Shown: positions 1 to 7,603, counted from the stretch's first letter. The stretch is 64,000 nucleotides of DNA from SZUA-451 sp034721895 (GCA_034721895.1 JAYEND010000099.1:1-64000), one strand, 5' to 3'. Notes: generated by a model from the sequence alone, not told the origin. Program-made: numbers and translations.

Positions 1-57
1 AGGCAAGCGGACCGCCTGACTCTGACCATTTTGAAATAGTTTTGCTGTAGAGATCAT
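1..57 (-). CDS. VapB/AbrB-type antitoxin, N-terminal fragment
   Basis: Partial gene running off the left edge. Only the first 19 codons are visible, reading MISTAKLFQNGQSQAVRLP. This is the typical start of a VapB-type (SpoVT/AbrB swapped-hairpin) antitoxin, where the NGxSQAVRLP stretch forms the DNA-binding hairpin. An AAGGAG ribosome binding site lies 7 nt upstream on the minus strand, and an AT-rich inverted repeat follows at 74-97. In this family the antitoxin binds its own promoter and neutralises a PIN-domain VapC RNase, normally encoded next; that gene would lie outside the window. The family call rests on a short but distinctive stretch. Confidence 0.72.
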   Translation of the reverse strand, partial: MISTAKLFQNGQSQAVRLP

Positions 58-73
58 AGTGGACTCCTTTTTG

Positions 74-97
74 AATATATATTAAACAGTATATATT
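74..97 (-). promoter_or_regulatory. inverted repeat upstream of vapB-like gene, candidate autoregulatory operator
   Basis: Perfect 8-bp arms AATATATA and TATATATT are separated by 8 nt, 17 nt upstream of the antitoxin start codon. VapB proteins usually bind inverted repeats in their own promoter, so this is a reasonable operator candidate. The AT-richness makes a chance palindrome possible. Confidence 0.4.
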
Positions 98-150
98 ATT
101 TTGCCATAAAAGTCAATCTTTGATTTGGAAATGCAAATTATCATATTTGC

Positions 151-156
151 TATAAT
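151..156 (+). promoter_or_regulatory. -10 element for thpR
   Basis: A perfect TATAAT lies 17 nt before the thpR start codon. No good -35 hexamer is seen, which is usual for Campylobacterota sigma70 promoters. The transcript would have a very short leader carrying the AAGG Shine-Dalgarno at 164-167. Confidence 0.5.
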
Positions 157-173
157 AAGAAAAAAGGCAACCC

Positions 174-680
174 ATGAGACTCTTCATCGCTTCCCCAATC
201 ATACTTGATGACTATGGTTCCATCCAAGAGGATTTTAAAGACATCATAGAGGGCAAATGGGTAGAGGAAGAAAACTTACATCTGACCTGGGTATTTTTGG
301 GAGATGTGGCAAATGAAAAGCCTATTATCGAAAAAATGCAAAGCGTCTCAGCATTTGAAAGAGAAGTAGGCATAGCTGAACTGGGCTATTTTGGACGGCC
401 TCCAAGGGTATTTTTTGCCAAGGCGGAAGAGAAACTACTTTATGAAAAAGCCAAAGAGTTCAAGAAATCAGGCTTCGATCTCTACCGTTTCAAACCGCAT
501 ATCACACTATGCCGTATCAAAAAAATCAATGAATACAAATCCTACAAAGAGAAACTCAAAAGCTATCGTGAAAAAGTGTTAGGTATCATCAAACCGGAGA
601 TTGCGCTCTATCAGAGTACGCTGACACCAGGAGGGCCGCACTATCAGTGTAAATGGAAGATTGCATCCTCTGTAAGGTAA
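174..680 (+). CDS. thpR: RNA 2',3'-cyclic phosphodiesterase (ThpR/LigT family)
   Basis: 168-aa protein of the 2H phosphoesterase family. Both catalytic HxT motifs are visible: H36-L-T38 and H109-I-T111, each in the usual hydrophobic context (HLTWVF, PHITLCR). Family members hydrolyse 2',3'-cyclic phosphates on RNA ends to 2'-phosphates and act in the cytoplasm. Length is normal for a compact ThpR. The ATG is preceded by AAGG at 7 nt and by a TATAAT box. The gene stands alone between the VapB-like fragment and a repeat-rich spacer, so the context gives no pathway. The family call is solid; the physiological substrate is unknown. Confidence 0.88.
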   Translation: MRLFIASPIILDDYGSIQEDFKDIIEGKWVEEENLHLTWVFLGDVANEKPIIEKMQSVSAFEREVGIAELGYFGRPPRVFFAKAEEKLLYEKAKEFKKSGFDLYRFKPHITLCRIKKINEYKSYKEKLKSYREKVLGIIKPEIALYQSTLTPGGPHYQCKWKIASSVR

Positions 681-682
681 GC

Positions 683-850
683 CTCGTTCCCACTCTCCGA
701 AAGTGTGCAAGAACTACATATTTTTAGGGGATGCGACTTCAGTCGCATTAACAATGTCCCATTTCATGGGACTCTTGGACTGAAGTCCAAGCCCCGAAAG
801 CAAAAATAGAAGTTCTTGCACACTCTCTCCTGAGTGGGAATGCATACGAG
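683..850. repeat. composite palindromic repeat: REP-like half-sites around a 123-bp inverted-repeat element
   Basis: The outer sequences CTCGTTCCCACTCT (from 683) and AGTGGGAATGCATACGAG (to 850) form a REP-like palindrome. Between them lies an element at 702-824 whose ends AGTGTGCAAGAACT (702-715) and AGTTCTTGCACACT (811-824) are perfect 14-bp inverted repeats. Inside are three tight hairpins: 731-748 (ATGCGACT/AGTCGCAT), 756-772 (GTCCCAT/ATGGGAC) and 775-790 (TTGGACT/AGTCCAA). CTCTCC occurs at both flanks (693-698, 825-830) and might be a target duplication, though three extra bases follow the left copy. No coding capacity is seen. It resembles a MITE-like element inserted in a REP hairpin. 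Confidence 0.7.
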
Positions 851-896
851 AATACAATCATCAAAAAAATGTCTGTTTGCAACTCATTGTTTGATA

Positions 897-926
897 TGCG
901 TTCCACCTCTGAAGAGGTGGAACGCA
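897..926. repeat. 14-bp perfect hairpin
   Basis: Arms 897-910 (TGCGTTCCACCTCT) and 913-926 are perfectly complementary with a 2-nt spacer. It shares the GTTCC core of the nearby REP-like sequences. Apart from this and the composite repeat, I see nothing gene-like between thpR and thiG (681-1100). There is no U-tract, so it is not an obvious terminator. Confidence 0.6.
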
Positions 927-1100
927 ATAGAATTGAAAATGTAAACGGGAGTTTGTGAAGATTGATTATAAAAAATGAAATTTGTGGGGATTTTTCGCTA
1001 AATTGCGTCAGAAAGTCTTTTCTGGCGAGGAAGCTTACTCCGGTAAGTGCCCGAGGAAGAGAAAACTTTATGGCGTGATATAGCGAAAAAGATCTCAAAT

Positions 1101-1877
1101 TTAAAATATCATGCCGTCTACTGGGGAGCTTGCCGTGGCGAATGGACGCTTCGGAATTCTTCCCGCCAGATAACTCATCCTGCCTGCAATAACAGCATGC
1201 TTCATCGCCTCTGCCATCATCATCGGGTTGTCCGCCTGAGCAATCGCTGTATTGGTCAGGATGCCGTCGGCACCCAGTTCCATCGCAGCAGCGGCATCAC
1301 TGGCACAACCGATCCCTGCATCCACGATCACCGGTACGCTGACTGCCTCACGAACGAAGAGGACATTGAATCGGTTTTGCACACCCAGGCCTGAACCGAT
1401 CGGTGCTGCCAATGGCATCACAGCATGGGCACCTGCATCTTCGAGTCGTTTTGCGATGATCGGGTCATCATTGGTATATGCCATGATCGTGAAACCCTCT
1501 TTGGACAAGACTTCACAGGCCTTAATCGTTTCGATCACATCTGGATAGAGTGTCTTCTGTGTATCACCGATCACTTCGAGTTTGATCAAGTCGATCCCTG
1601 TCGCTTCTCTGGTCAGTCTAAAAAGTGTGATCGCCTCTTCAGCCGTCACACATCCTGCCGAGTTAGGAAGAAACTTGACATTGGTATCTTTGAAATAATC
1701 CATCAGGTTTTCTTCTTCGGGGTTAGTGATGTTGAGTCGCCTTACCGCTACTGTGATCAATTCCGATCCGCTTGCCAGTGTTGCATCCAGTGTTGTCTGG
1801 AAGCTGTCATATTTTCCGCTTCCGACGATCAGTCTGCTGCCCAGTTCATATTTTCCAATTTTTAAAATTTCGCTCAT
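1101..1877 (-). CDS. thiG: thiazole synthase
   Basis: 258-aa ThiG, a TIM-barrel enzyme that builds the thiazole phosphate moiety of thiamine from 1-deoxy-D-xylulose 5-phosphate, dehydroglycine and ThiS thiocarboxylate. K99 in the DLIKLEVIGD stretch corresponds to the Schiff-base lysine. The phosphate-binding glycines follow in APIGSGLG and VDAGIG, and GADGILTNTAIA is the conserved C-terminal segment. Length is normal. The start is supported by AAGG ten nt upstream. The usual partners thiS, thiH/thiO and thiF are not adjacent, so the thiamine genes are dispersed here. DXP, its substrate, also feeds Dxr, which is encoded at 22.1 kb. Confidence 0.95.
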   Translation of the reverse strand: MSEILKIGKYELGSRLIVGSGKYDSFQTTLDATLASGSELITVAVRRLNITNPEEENLMDYFKDTNVKFLPNSAGCVTAEEAITLFRLTREATGIDLIKLEVIGDTQKTLYPDVIETIKACEVLSKEGFTIMAYTNDDPIIAKRLEDAGAHAVMPLAAPIGSGLGVQNRFNVLFVREAVSVPVIVDAGIGCASDAAAAMELGADGILTNTAIAQADNPMMMAEAMKHAVIAGRMSYLAGRIPKRPFATASSPVDGMIF

Positions 1878-1894
1878 ATTTTTCCTTTTAAAGC

Positions 1895-1923
1895 CTCGCT
1901 CCCACTCAGAAGAGTGGAGCGAG
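1895..1923. repeat. REP-like hairpin between purN and thiG
   Basis: CTCGCTCCCACTC and GAGTGGAGCGAG pair around an AGAA loop with one bulged C. It belongs to the same sequence theme (CTCG-TTCCCAC/GTGGGA-CGAG) as the repeats at 683-850 and 21233-21337. The position, between two same-strand genes, also fits a processing or weak termination hairpin. Confidence 0.55.
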
Positions 1924-1952
1924 ATATATTTATTCGTGTTTTATATCACACC

Positions 1953-2513
1953 CTAACTTAAAGCCGCTCTAATCCCCTCAGCCAGAGCCTCCTTTTCGAT
2001 CGTGCGTATCATTTTGTCATAGGATTCAAACGACAATCCCTCTTTGGCTATTTCTTTTTGCGTAATGATCTCTCCTCCATCAAGCTCAGAGCTCACCCAG
2101 TGGATACTGACTCCACCGGTAGGATAGTCGTCTTCATAACTTTTTTCTATCGCCTTAAGTCCTTTGTGTCTTGGGAGCAGTGAGGGGTGGAGATTGACAG
2201 CTCGGATATGATCGGTAAAAACCGGTGTCAGTATACGCATAAAACCTGCCAGAACAGTCAACTCAGGACGGTAAAAGTGAAGTCTCTCCACCACTTTGAC
2301 ATCAAAGTCTTCCCTCTTCTGAAAAGATTTGGAATCAATGATCTCAACAGGAACGCTATAAGCCTTTGCAATTGCAATCCCTTTGGCATCAGGTTTATTG
2401 GTCAGAGCAACAGCAACTTCAAGTTCCTTTTCGTGCAAATGTTCCAGGATATAGGCCATATTGGTCCCGGTACCGCTAAAAAGCACAGCGATTTGAGGTA
2501 GATTCTTTTTCAT
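1953..2513 (-). CDS. purN: phosphoribosylglycinamide formyltransferase, folate-dependent
   Basis: 186-aa PurN, the 10-formyl-THF-dependent GAR transformylase of purine synthesis. The catalytic set N107, H109 and D145 is present in NLHPSLLP and in SSELDGGEII, with spacing as in the E. coli enzyme. The N-terminal substrate loop SGTGTNM matches the family. Length is slightly short but complete. It lies between nnr and thiG on the same strand with a hairpin-containing gap to thiG. Notably the formate-dependent isozyme PurT is encoded 2.4 kb away on the other strand, so this step has two routes in one window. Confidence 0.95.
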   Translation of the reverse strand: MKKNLPQIAVLFSGTGTNMAYILEHLHEKELEVAVALTNKPDAKGIAIAKAYSVPVEIIDSKSFQKREDFDVKVVERLHFYRPELTVLAGFMRILTPVFTDHIRAVNLHPSLLPRHKGLKAIEKSYEDDYPTGGVSIHWVSSELDGGEIITQKEIAKEGLSFESYDKMIRTIEKEALAEGIRAALS

Positions 2514-2565
2514 GAGCGCATTGTGGCATAATAATGATTATTGCTCTATTAGTTTTAGAGTCAAT

Positions 2566-2630
2566 TAAAACATTGCCACACAAGGCATACCAAAATTTCT
2601 AATGGGCACCTCTAATTTCTAATTTTCCAA
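2566..2630. repeat. possible decayed copy of the heptamer-hairpin element at the nnr 3' end
   Basis: The stretch reads AAAACATTGCC, ACACAA, GGCATACCA and then AATTTCT-type heptamers (2594-2600, 2614-2620). This is the same order (ATTGC stem, ACCA, 7-bp repeats) as in the intact elements at 7.5, 23.2 and 23.9 kb, but eroded. The last eight codons of nnr are written in it. Low confidence. Confidence 0.3.
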
Positions 2631-4017
2631 TCTCTTCAATCAAATCAGTAGGTAACATTGCATAACTTGAGCCCTCGTAGTTTTGGGCTGCAGTCACTAA
2701 AGCTAAAGAACCTTGAATAGCTGCATCTATGGCACTATAGCCTTGTGCAAGCAATGATACGATCAGACCGCTCAATACATCGCCGCTTCCCGCTTTGCTC
2801 AATTTGGAAGAGCCCAGGGGGTTGATCCATACTTTTCCATCCTGAACTATCAGCATATTCGCACCCTTCAGGAGAAGAACCACCTGCGGAAAATACTCTG
2901 AAAACTTTCGGGCAAGAGACAAACGGTTTTCCTGGATCTCGGCAACAGTCAGCACTTCACCTGTGACAATTTTCCAAAGTGAAGCAAACTCTTTGGGATG
3001 GGGAGTTAAAACGATTTGCCGTTCTTTTTGCTCCAGAACAGATAACAGCTCCTGAGAATAAAAACTGTCGGCATCAAGAATCAGCGGCAGTCTGTTATCC
3101 AAAACATACTTTTGAATAAACTCGCTCTCAAAATAGCTCCCCAGCCCCATACCAACAGCCAGTGCCGTCGTACTCTCCGGCACTACGGTCGAGGACATCA
3201 GATAGGCAGGAGGATCCACCTGTTCATGGATCACCAGGGTTGCCAACCCTGCACCAAAGCGAAGAGCAGCTGTCCCGGCAATGATCGCGGCCCCCTCTTT
3301 CTCTCCACAGAAGAGTGACGCATGCCCGAAGCTCCCTTTATGGGTTGCCTGTTGTTCCCGTATCGGCAGCCTCAAGTCTTCTTTTCCCAACACATATGTC
3401 TCACTCTCCATTTCATAGAGCATACGGTCAAGGCCCAAATCAACACGAATAATTTCACCCACAAAATCTTTGACTGCATCCAGATAAAGTGCTTCCTTCA
3501 AAGCACCCATCGTGATCGTCACATCGGCACGAAAAGCTACAGGCAACAACCTGCCATCTTCTCCGATGCCGCTGGGTATATCACAGGCGATCTTAAACCC
3601 TTTCAAAGTATTCATCTTTTCGATCAGAGCCTGACTCTGCTCATCAAGCTCACGGTTCAGACCGGCACCGAAAAGTGCATCGACGATCACATCGGACTCT
3701 GCTATCTCTTCGCAGGGAACGATGCCTGTCTTCTCTGCTCTTTCAAGCTGTAGTTTTGCCATAGAGGACTTGACACCCAATGGAAGCAGAAGTTTCACCC
3801 TATTGCTTCCGCAAAGCAGACGCGCCAAAACAATCCCGTCTGCCCCGTTGTTCCCCACACCCGAAACGATCAACACAGAGCTTCCCTCCGGAAAATATTC
3901 ACGGATATAGTCTGCCATCCCCTCTGCGGCATGCTCCATCAAAATATCCTCTGTCAATCCATAGGCATCATAGCATCTCTGATCCATCTCATAACAGTTT
4001 TTAAATACTTTTTGCAC
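2599..4017 (-). CDS. nnr: bifunctional NAD(P)H-hydrate epimerase / ADP-dependent dehydratase
   Basis: About 472 aa with an N-terminal YjeF_N epimerase domain (VGNNGADG and DALFGAGL motifs) and a C-terminal ribokinase-like dehydratase domain (LTPHPKEF; SKAGSGDVLSG with the catalytic Asp). It repairs hydrated NADH and NADPH, with ADP as phosphate donor in family members. I chose GTG at 4017 over upstream TTG/ATG codons (to 4047) because AAAGGA sits 5 nt before it and the protein then starts MQKVFKN, the usual place for this family. The last residues (KLEIRGAH) are encoded in repeat-like heptamer sequence, suggesting the natural C terminus was altered by repeat DNA. Confidence 0.9.
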   Translation of the reverse strand: MQKVFKNCYEMDQRCYDAYGLTEDILMEHAAEGMADYIREYFPEGSSVLIVSGVGNNGADGIVLARLLCGSNRVKLLLPLGVKSSMAKLQLERAEKTGIVPCEEIAESDVIVDALFGAGLNRELDEQSQALIEKMNTLKGFKIACDIPSGIGEDGRLLPVAFRADVTITMGALKEALYLDAVKDFVGEIIRVDLGLDRMLYEMESETYVLGKEDLRLPIREQQATHKGSFGHASLFCGEKEGAAIIAGTAALRFGAGLATLVIHEQVDPPAYLMSSTVVPESTTALAVGMGLGSYFESEFIQKYVLDNRLPLILDADSFYSQELLSVLEQKERQIVLTPHPKEFASLWKIVTGEVLTVAEIQENRLSLARKFSEYFPQVVLLLKGANMLIVQDGKVWINPLGSSKLSKAGSGDVLSGLIVSLLAQGYSAIDAAIQGSLALVTAAQNYEGSSYAMLPTDLIEEIGKLEIRGAH

Positions 4018-4132
4018 GGGAGTCCTTTGAGTCATTTTCTGCATCAATTATATCACAGCGTTTTTCAGCCAAGCTCACTTTTAGTTTTAAAGTTATTGAC
4101 TTAGCTTTCAAGCAGGTTTAAAAAACTTGTAG

Positions 4133-4153
4133 ATTCTCGATCAGGCCGAGAAT
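4133..4153. repeat. short hairpin ATTCTCG/CGAGAAT
   Basis: Perfect 7-bp arms surround a 7-nt loop in the gap between nnr and rpsU. The sequence resembles dispersed palindromes of the ATTCTCGnnnCGAGAATG type found in many proteobacterial spacers. The gap (4018-4515) otherwise contains the 4251-4337 inverted repeat and the rpsU promoter and leader. Confidence 0.45.
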
Positions 4154-4250
4154 GGCGGTAAGAATAAGTTATACAAAAGTGGGATTCAAGGCTATTGCAC
4201 GCAATCCTGCCAAGGGCGCACGTTCACACTTGTCTTTCTTTTCCTTCAAA

Positions 4251-4337
4251 GGTATGGGTCCTGCTTTTTAAAGTTATTGCACTCCACCCGTCAGGGCGCT
4301 TGCGTTTGCAATGTTTTTAAAAAGCAGGGCCCATACC
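4251..4337. repeat. 87-bp nested inverted repeat
   Basis: 22-bp arms (4251-4272 and 4316-4337; GGTATGGGTCCTGC... with one G/T mismatch) enclose a second inverted repeat ATTGCA (4276-4281)/TGCAAT (4307-4312). The whole could fold as one long stem. It lies about 40 bp upstream of the rpsU -10 box, on the far side from rpsU. There is no coding capacity. It could be a MITE-type relic or a bidirectional terminator between nnr and rpsU transcription units. Confidence 0.65.
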
Positions 4338-4373
4338 ACCCCCATATTTCAATTTCTTATAAACTTATCTCGG

Positions 4374-4379
4374 TATAAT
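4374..4379 (+). promoter_or_regulatory. -10 element for rpsU
   Basis: TATAAT lies 136 nt upstream of the rpsU GTG. No clear -35 is seen. It would give a long rpsU leader of about 130 nt, which I could not match to a known S21 leader motif. Confidence 0.4.
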
Positions 4380-4515
4380 TCGCCACTTATTTTCCACATA
4401 GTCTTTATCTTTGCAAGGCGAAAGCTTTGGTGAGATGAATTGAAACTGAACTTGTTTGGCTTCAAGAAGACCTATTAAAGGTGGAGAAAACTGAGAAGGA
4501 AGGGGGTGATGACCC

Positions 4516-4728
4516 GTGCCAGGAATCGTGATAACACCAAGAGACTCTTTTGATGACGCGTACAGAAAATTCAAAAGACAATGCGATAGAAACCTGATCG
4601 TCACAGAAGCCAGAGCAAGACAATACTACGAAACAGCTACTGAGAAGAGAAAGAAAGAGAAGATCGCTACTCGTAAGAAAATCCTCAAAAAGCTCTTTAT
4701 GCTTAGAAGATACGAGTCAAGACTGTAA
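4516..4728 (+). CDS. rpsU: 30S ribosomal protein S21
   Basis: 70-aa basic protein with the S21 signature: a short N-terminal strand (PGIVITPRDSFDDAYRKFKR) followed by a long Lys/Arg-rich helix ending in LFMLRRYESRL. S21 helps 30S subunits pair with the Shine-Dalgarno. The start is GTG, preceded by a strong AGGAAGGGGGTGAT purine run, which decides the start since no ATG fits. It is monocistronic here, with its own promoter candidate, and separated from purT by a 140-nt spacer. Family identity is clear. Confidence 0.96.
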   Translation: MPGIVITPRDSFDDAYRKFKRQCDRNLIVTEARARQYYETATEKRKKEKIATRKKILKKLFMLRRYESRL

Positions 4729-4868
4729 GTTTTGCTCACCGCTACAGGGTTCTCCTGTAGTCACTACAACTCCTTTATCCCTGCAAATTATATCAATCTA
4801 TTTAAAACCCTTTTAATTCAAATCTAAATTTGGTTAAAATCATTCTATATCATCACAAGGGTACAGGA

Positions 4869-6035
4869 ATGACATTTACCACACCACTCCAATCAGACTC
4901 TATCAAGATCATGTTGCTGGGCTCCGGAGAACTTGGAAAAGAGGTTGCCATCGAAGCGCAAAGACTCGGTGTCGAAGTGATCGCTGTCGACAAGTATGCA
5001 AATGCGCCTGCCCACCTCGTCGCCAATCGTGCCCATGTCATCGATATGCAGGACAGGGAAGCCCTGATGAACCTGATCAGAGAAGAGCAGCCTACTTACA
5101 TCCTTCCTGAAGTTGAAGCACTCAGTATCCAGGCGCTCTTCGATGCAGAGGCGGAAGGTTTTCATGTCATTCCCAACGCTGAAGCAGTCAACAAAACAAT
5201 GAATCGTAAAAATATTCGTGTTTTTGCCAGCGAAGAACTTGGACTGACCACCAGTGCCTATGAATTTGTCACAAGCGAAGAGGAGCTGCATACTGCTGCT
5301 GCGCGTATAGGGTTCCCCTGTGTAATCAAACCGGTAATGAGCAGTTCGGGGCATGGACAGAGCATCGCCAAAAGTGCCAGCGAAATCCCCCGTTCCTGGG
5401 AGGTTGCCAAAGAGGCGAGAGGGGATGCCAGTGAACTGATCGTGGAAGAGTTTGTCAAATTTGACTACGAGATCACCCTTTTGACAGTACGGACGGAAAG
5501 TGAGACAGTCTTCTGTGAACCGATCGGACATATCCAGAAAGACGGGGACTATATCCTCTCTTGGCAGCCGATGCCGATGAGTACAGTGGCACTTGACAGA
5601 GCCAAAGAGATCGCCAAAGCAGTAACAGACGGTCTTGGAGGCAGAGGGATCTTCGGCGTAGAGTTCTTCGTCAAGGAAGATGAAGTCTACTTCTCCGAAC
5701 TGAGTCCGCGTCCGCACGATACAGGAATGGTAACGCTGATCACGCAGAGTCAAAGCGAATTTGCCCTGCATGTCAGAGCGGTTCTCGGACTGCCGCTTGA
5801 TTTTACCTTCCATGGAGCCGGTGCCAGCGGTGCCTACAAAGCGACCTCAGAAAGTAAAAACCCAAAAATTGAAGTACCCGAGAGTGCCTTCCGTGAAAAC
5901 TCATATGTTCGTATCTTCGGCAAGCCGGAATCACATGTCGGAAGACGCATGGCTATTTCTTTGGTTCTCGATAACAATGTTGAAGAGGCAGAGAAGAGAG
6001 CACTTGAGATCATCAATCAGATGAGTGATAGCTAG
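4869..6035 (+). CDS. purT: formate-dependent phosphoribosylglycinamide formyltransferase
   Basis: 388-aa ATP-grasp enzyme that makes formyl-GAR from formate, ATP and GAR, an alternative to PurN. It has the N-terminal fold (MLLGSGELGKEVAIEAQRLG), the ATP-grasp core with the lysine-containing PCVIKPVMSSSGHGQS loop, and the metal-binding ELSPRPHDTGMVTL segment. I start it at ATG 4869, preceded by AAGG, rather than at an in-frame TTG at 4830 that has no ribosome binding site. The stop codon TAG is followed immediately by the TTG start of the next gene, so the two are probably translationally coupled. Confidence 0.96.
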   Translation: MTFTTPLQSDSIKIMLLGSGELGKEVAIEAQRLGVEVIAVDKYANAPAHLVANRAHVIDMQDREALMNLIREEQPTYILPEVEALSIQALFDAEAEGFHVIPNAEAVNKTMNRKNIRVFASEELGLTTSAYEFVTSEEELHTAAARIGFPCVIKPVMSSSGHGQSIAKSASEIPRSWEVAKEARGDASELIVEEFVKFDYEITLLTVRTESETVFCEPIGHIQKDGDYILSWQPMPMSTVALDRAKEIAKAVTDGLGGRGIFGVEFFVKEDEVYFSELSPRPHDTGMVTLITQSQSEFALHVRAVLGLPLDFTFHGAGASGAYKATSESKNPKIEVPESAFRENSYVRIFGKPESHVGRRMAISLVLDNNVEEAEKRALEIINQMSDS

Positions 6036-6455
6036 TTGAGAAATCTCTCACTGAAAGGCCGAACCTATCCGACCGATCTCAATCCGGGAGGTACTGCATT
6101 TGGTGGTTGGGTCATGTCCAAAATGGACAAAGCTGCAAGCATTGCAGTTGATGATATCATCAAATCCCCGGCTGTCACTGTGACAGTATCCAGAATCAAC
6201 TTTTTAAAACCTATACACAATGGCGATATATTTACGATCTATACTGAAATCACTGCCATTGGCAATTCATCCATCACGGTCTATGTCTCTGTTGAAGTTA
6301 AAAACCTGGATACAAACAAAGAGTATGAAGTAACAAGCGCAGAATTTAAATTTGTAGCCGTAGACGGGCAAGGCAAACCAGTGAATATCCGCAGTGTGAT
6401 CAGGGATGATATAGACGACCATACCAGAACCCTTTTGCACAGAGAAAAGCAGTAG
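6036..6455 (+). CDS. acyl-CoA thioesterase, YciA-like hotdog family
   Basis: 139-aa single hotdog-fold protein. The segment NPGGTAFGGWVMSKMDKAAS matches the YciA/BFIT-type active-site region, where the central helix packs against the acyl-CoA, and AVTVTVSRINFLKPI is the next conserved strand. Members hydrolyse short to long acyl-CoAs in the cytoplasm. The TTG start directly abuts the purT stop codon and no in-frame ATG is near, so expression likely depends on translation of purT. The stop codon TAG begins a TAGGTGCCC motif seen at several other gene ends in this window. The exact substrate cannot be told. Confidence 0.82.
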   Translation: MRNLSLKGRTYPTDLNPGGTAFGGWVMSKMDKAASIAVDDIIKSPAVTVTVSRINFLKPIHNGDIFTIYTEITAIGNSSITVYVSVEVKNLDTNKEYEVTSAEFKFVAVDGQGKPVNIRSVIRDDIDDHTRTLLHREKQ

Positions 6456-6500
6456 GTGCCCAAAAACAAACCATTATCAAAATGATAGGAGGAGAGAAAG

Positions 6501-7442
6501 ATGAATATAGTAGTCCTGGATGCGAAAACACTGGGTGATGATTTGGATATGAGTGCATTAACGAACTATGGTGATGTCGAAGTATATCAAACAACCGATC
6601 CCGATCAAACCCTTGAACGCATCAAGAATGCGGAGATCATCATCACCAACAAAGTAGTGATCACAGCTGAAATGATGAATGCTTCCCCCGATCTCAAATT
6701 GATCTGTATCGCTGCTACGGGGATGAACAATGTCGATCTTGACCATGCGTCAATCAAAGGGATCACTGTCAGAAATGTTGCCGGTTACTCGACCCAAAGC
6801 GTTGTCCAGCACACCTTTGCCATGGCACTCTATCTTTTGGAAAAGCTTCCCTACTATGATCATAATGTCAAAAGCGGCGAATGGAGCCGCTCAGGGCTTT
6901 TTACTAATGTCAGCCGTCCTTTTTCCGAAATTTCAGGTAAAAAATGGGGGATCATCGGTTTCGGTGCCATCGGTCAGGAAGTTGCCAAAATAGCCACTTC
7001 CTTTGGTGCAGATGTCTATTATCACTCAACTTCAGGAAAAAACCTGAAACACGCCTATCCCCACCTCCATCTTGAATCCATATTGAGTGACTGCGATATC
7101 ATCTCGATCCATGCCCCGCTCAATGAGAATACTGTAGAACTGATCAATGAAAACAACCTTCATCTCATCAAAGAGGATGCAATCCTGCTCAATCTCGGAC
7201 GCGGCGGTATCGTCGATGAAACTGACCTTGCCTTCGAACTTGACCGAAAACGTTTCTATGCCGGTTTGGATGTACTGACCAAAGAACCGATCGATCCGGT
7301 CAATTCACTCATGCATATCAAGCACCCCGAACGACTGCTCGTCACACCCCATATCGCCTGGACAAGTATCGAAGCAAGACAAAAGCTTTTTGAAGGTATT
7401 TTGCACAATATTCAAACATTCATTAAAGATATGGAGAGATAA
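6501..7442 (+). CDS. D-2-hydroxyacid dehydrogenase (NAD-binding)
   Basis: 313-aa member of the D-isomer-specific 2-hydroxyacid dehydrogenase family. The Rossmann motif IIGFGAIGQEV begins near residue 152. The catalytic Arg is R234 in LGRGGIVDE, a Glu follows near 264, and the catalytic His is H284 in TPHIAW. A strong AGGAGG ribosome binding site precedes the ATG. Best guesses are hydroxypyruvate/glyoxylate reductase (glycerate dehydrogenase) or a related 2-ketoacid reductase; sequence alone does not decide. It is followed by a heptamer repeat element, so it probably ends its own transcription unit or is weakly linked to sdhA. Confidence 0.88.
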   Translation: MNIVVLDAKTLGDDLDMSALTNYGDVEVYQTTDPDQTLERIKNAEIIITNKVVITAEMMNASPDLKLICIAATGMNNVDLDHASIKGITVRNVAGYSTQSVVQHTFAMALYLLEKLPYYDHNVKSGEWSRSGLFTNVSRPFSEISGKKWGIIGFGAIGQEVAKIATSFGADVYYHSTSGKNLKHAYPHLHLESILSDCDIISIHAPLNENTVELINENNLHLIKEDAILLNLGRGGIVDETDLAFELDRKRFYAGLDVLTKEPIDPVNSLMHIKHPERLLVTPHIAWTSIEARQKLFEGILHNIQTFIKDMER

Positions 7443-7457
7443 AATGGTCAACCTATT

Positions 7458-7574
7458 CGTGTTACGTGTTACGTGTTACGTGTTACGATGGAAGTGGAGA
7501 GTTTACTCCCACCCAATCAAAGTATTGCCAGGCAATATCCACCAACACTCTTCACTCTTCACTCTTCACTCTTC
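7458..7574. repeat. heptamer-hairpin intergenic element, copy A
   Basis: Four tandem CGTGTTA heptamers (7458-7485) are followed by a spacer, a hairpin TATTGCC-a-GGCAATA (7523-7537), the sequence TCCACCAAC, and then four ACTCTTC heptamers (7547-7574). It fills the 162-bp gap between the hydroxyacid dehydrogenase and sdhA. The same architecture recurs at 23.2 and 23.9 kb and, without the left heptamers, at 25.0 kb. Confidence 0.85.
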
Positions 7575-7581
7575 ACTTCAT

Positions 7582-7603
7582 AAAAACCTCCAAAGGAGTT
7601 TTT
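7582..7603 (+). promoter_or_regulatory. hairpin masking the sdhA ribosome binding site
   Basis: AAAAACCTCC pairs with GGAGTTTTT across a 3-nt AAA loop with one bulged C. The GGAG of the sdhA Shine-Dalgarno is the 3' arm, 6 nt from the ATG. It could limit sdhA initiation. It also resembles a small intrinsic terminator with a U-tract, which is the main alternative. Confidence 0.5.

Noticed and set aside
1..97. complete toxin-antitoxin locus
   Set aside because: Only 19 codons of the antitoxin are inside the window, so no toxin can be claimed.
748..1098. 116-codon minus-strand open frame
   Set aside because: Its C-terminal third is translated palindromic repeat (731-850) and the rest has no coherent protein character or ribosome binding site; treated as non-coding.
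4893..5813. 306-codon antisense frame in purT
   Set aside because: It is a shadow of the purT codon pattern; purT has all family motifs, and the antisense product has none. The same holds for long antisense frames in gyrB, rpoB, rpoC, sdhA and thiG.
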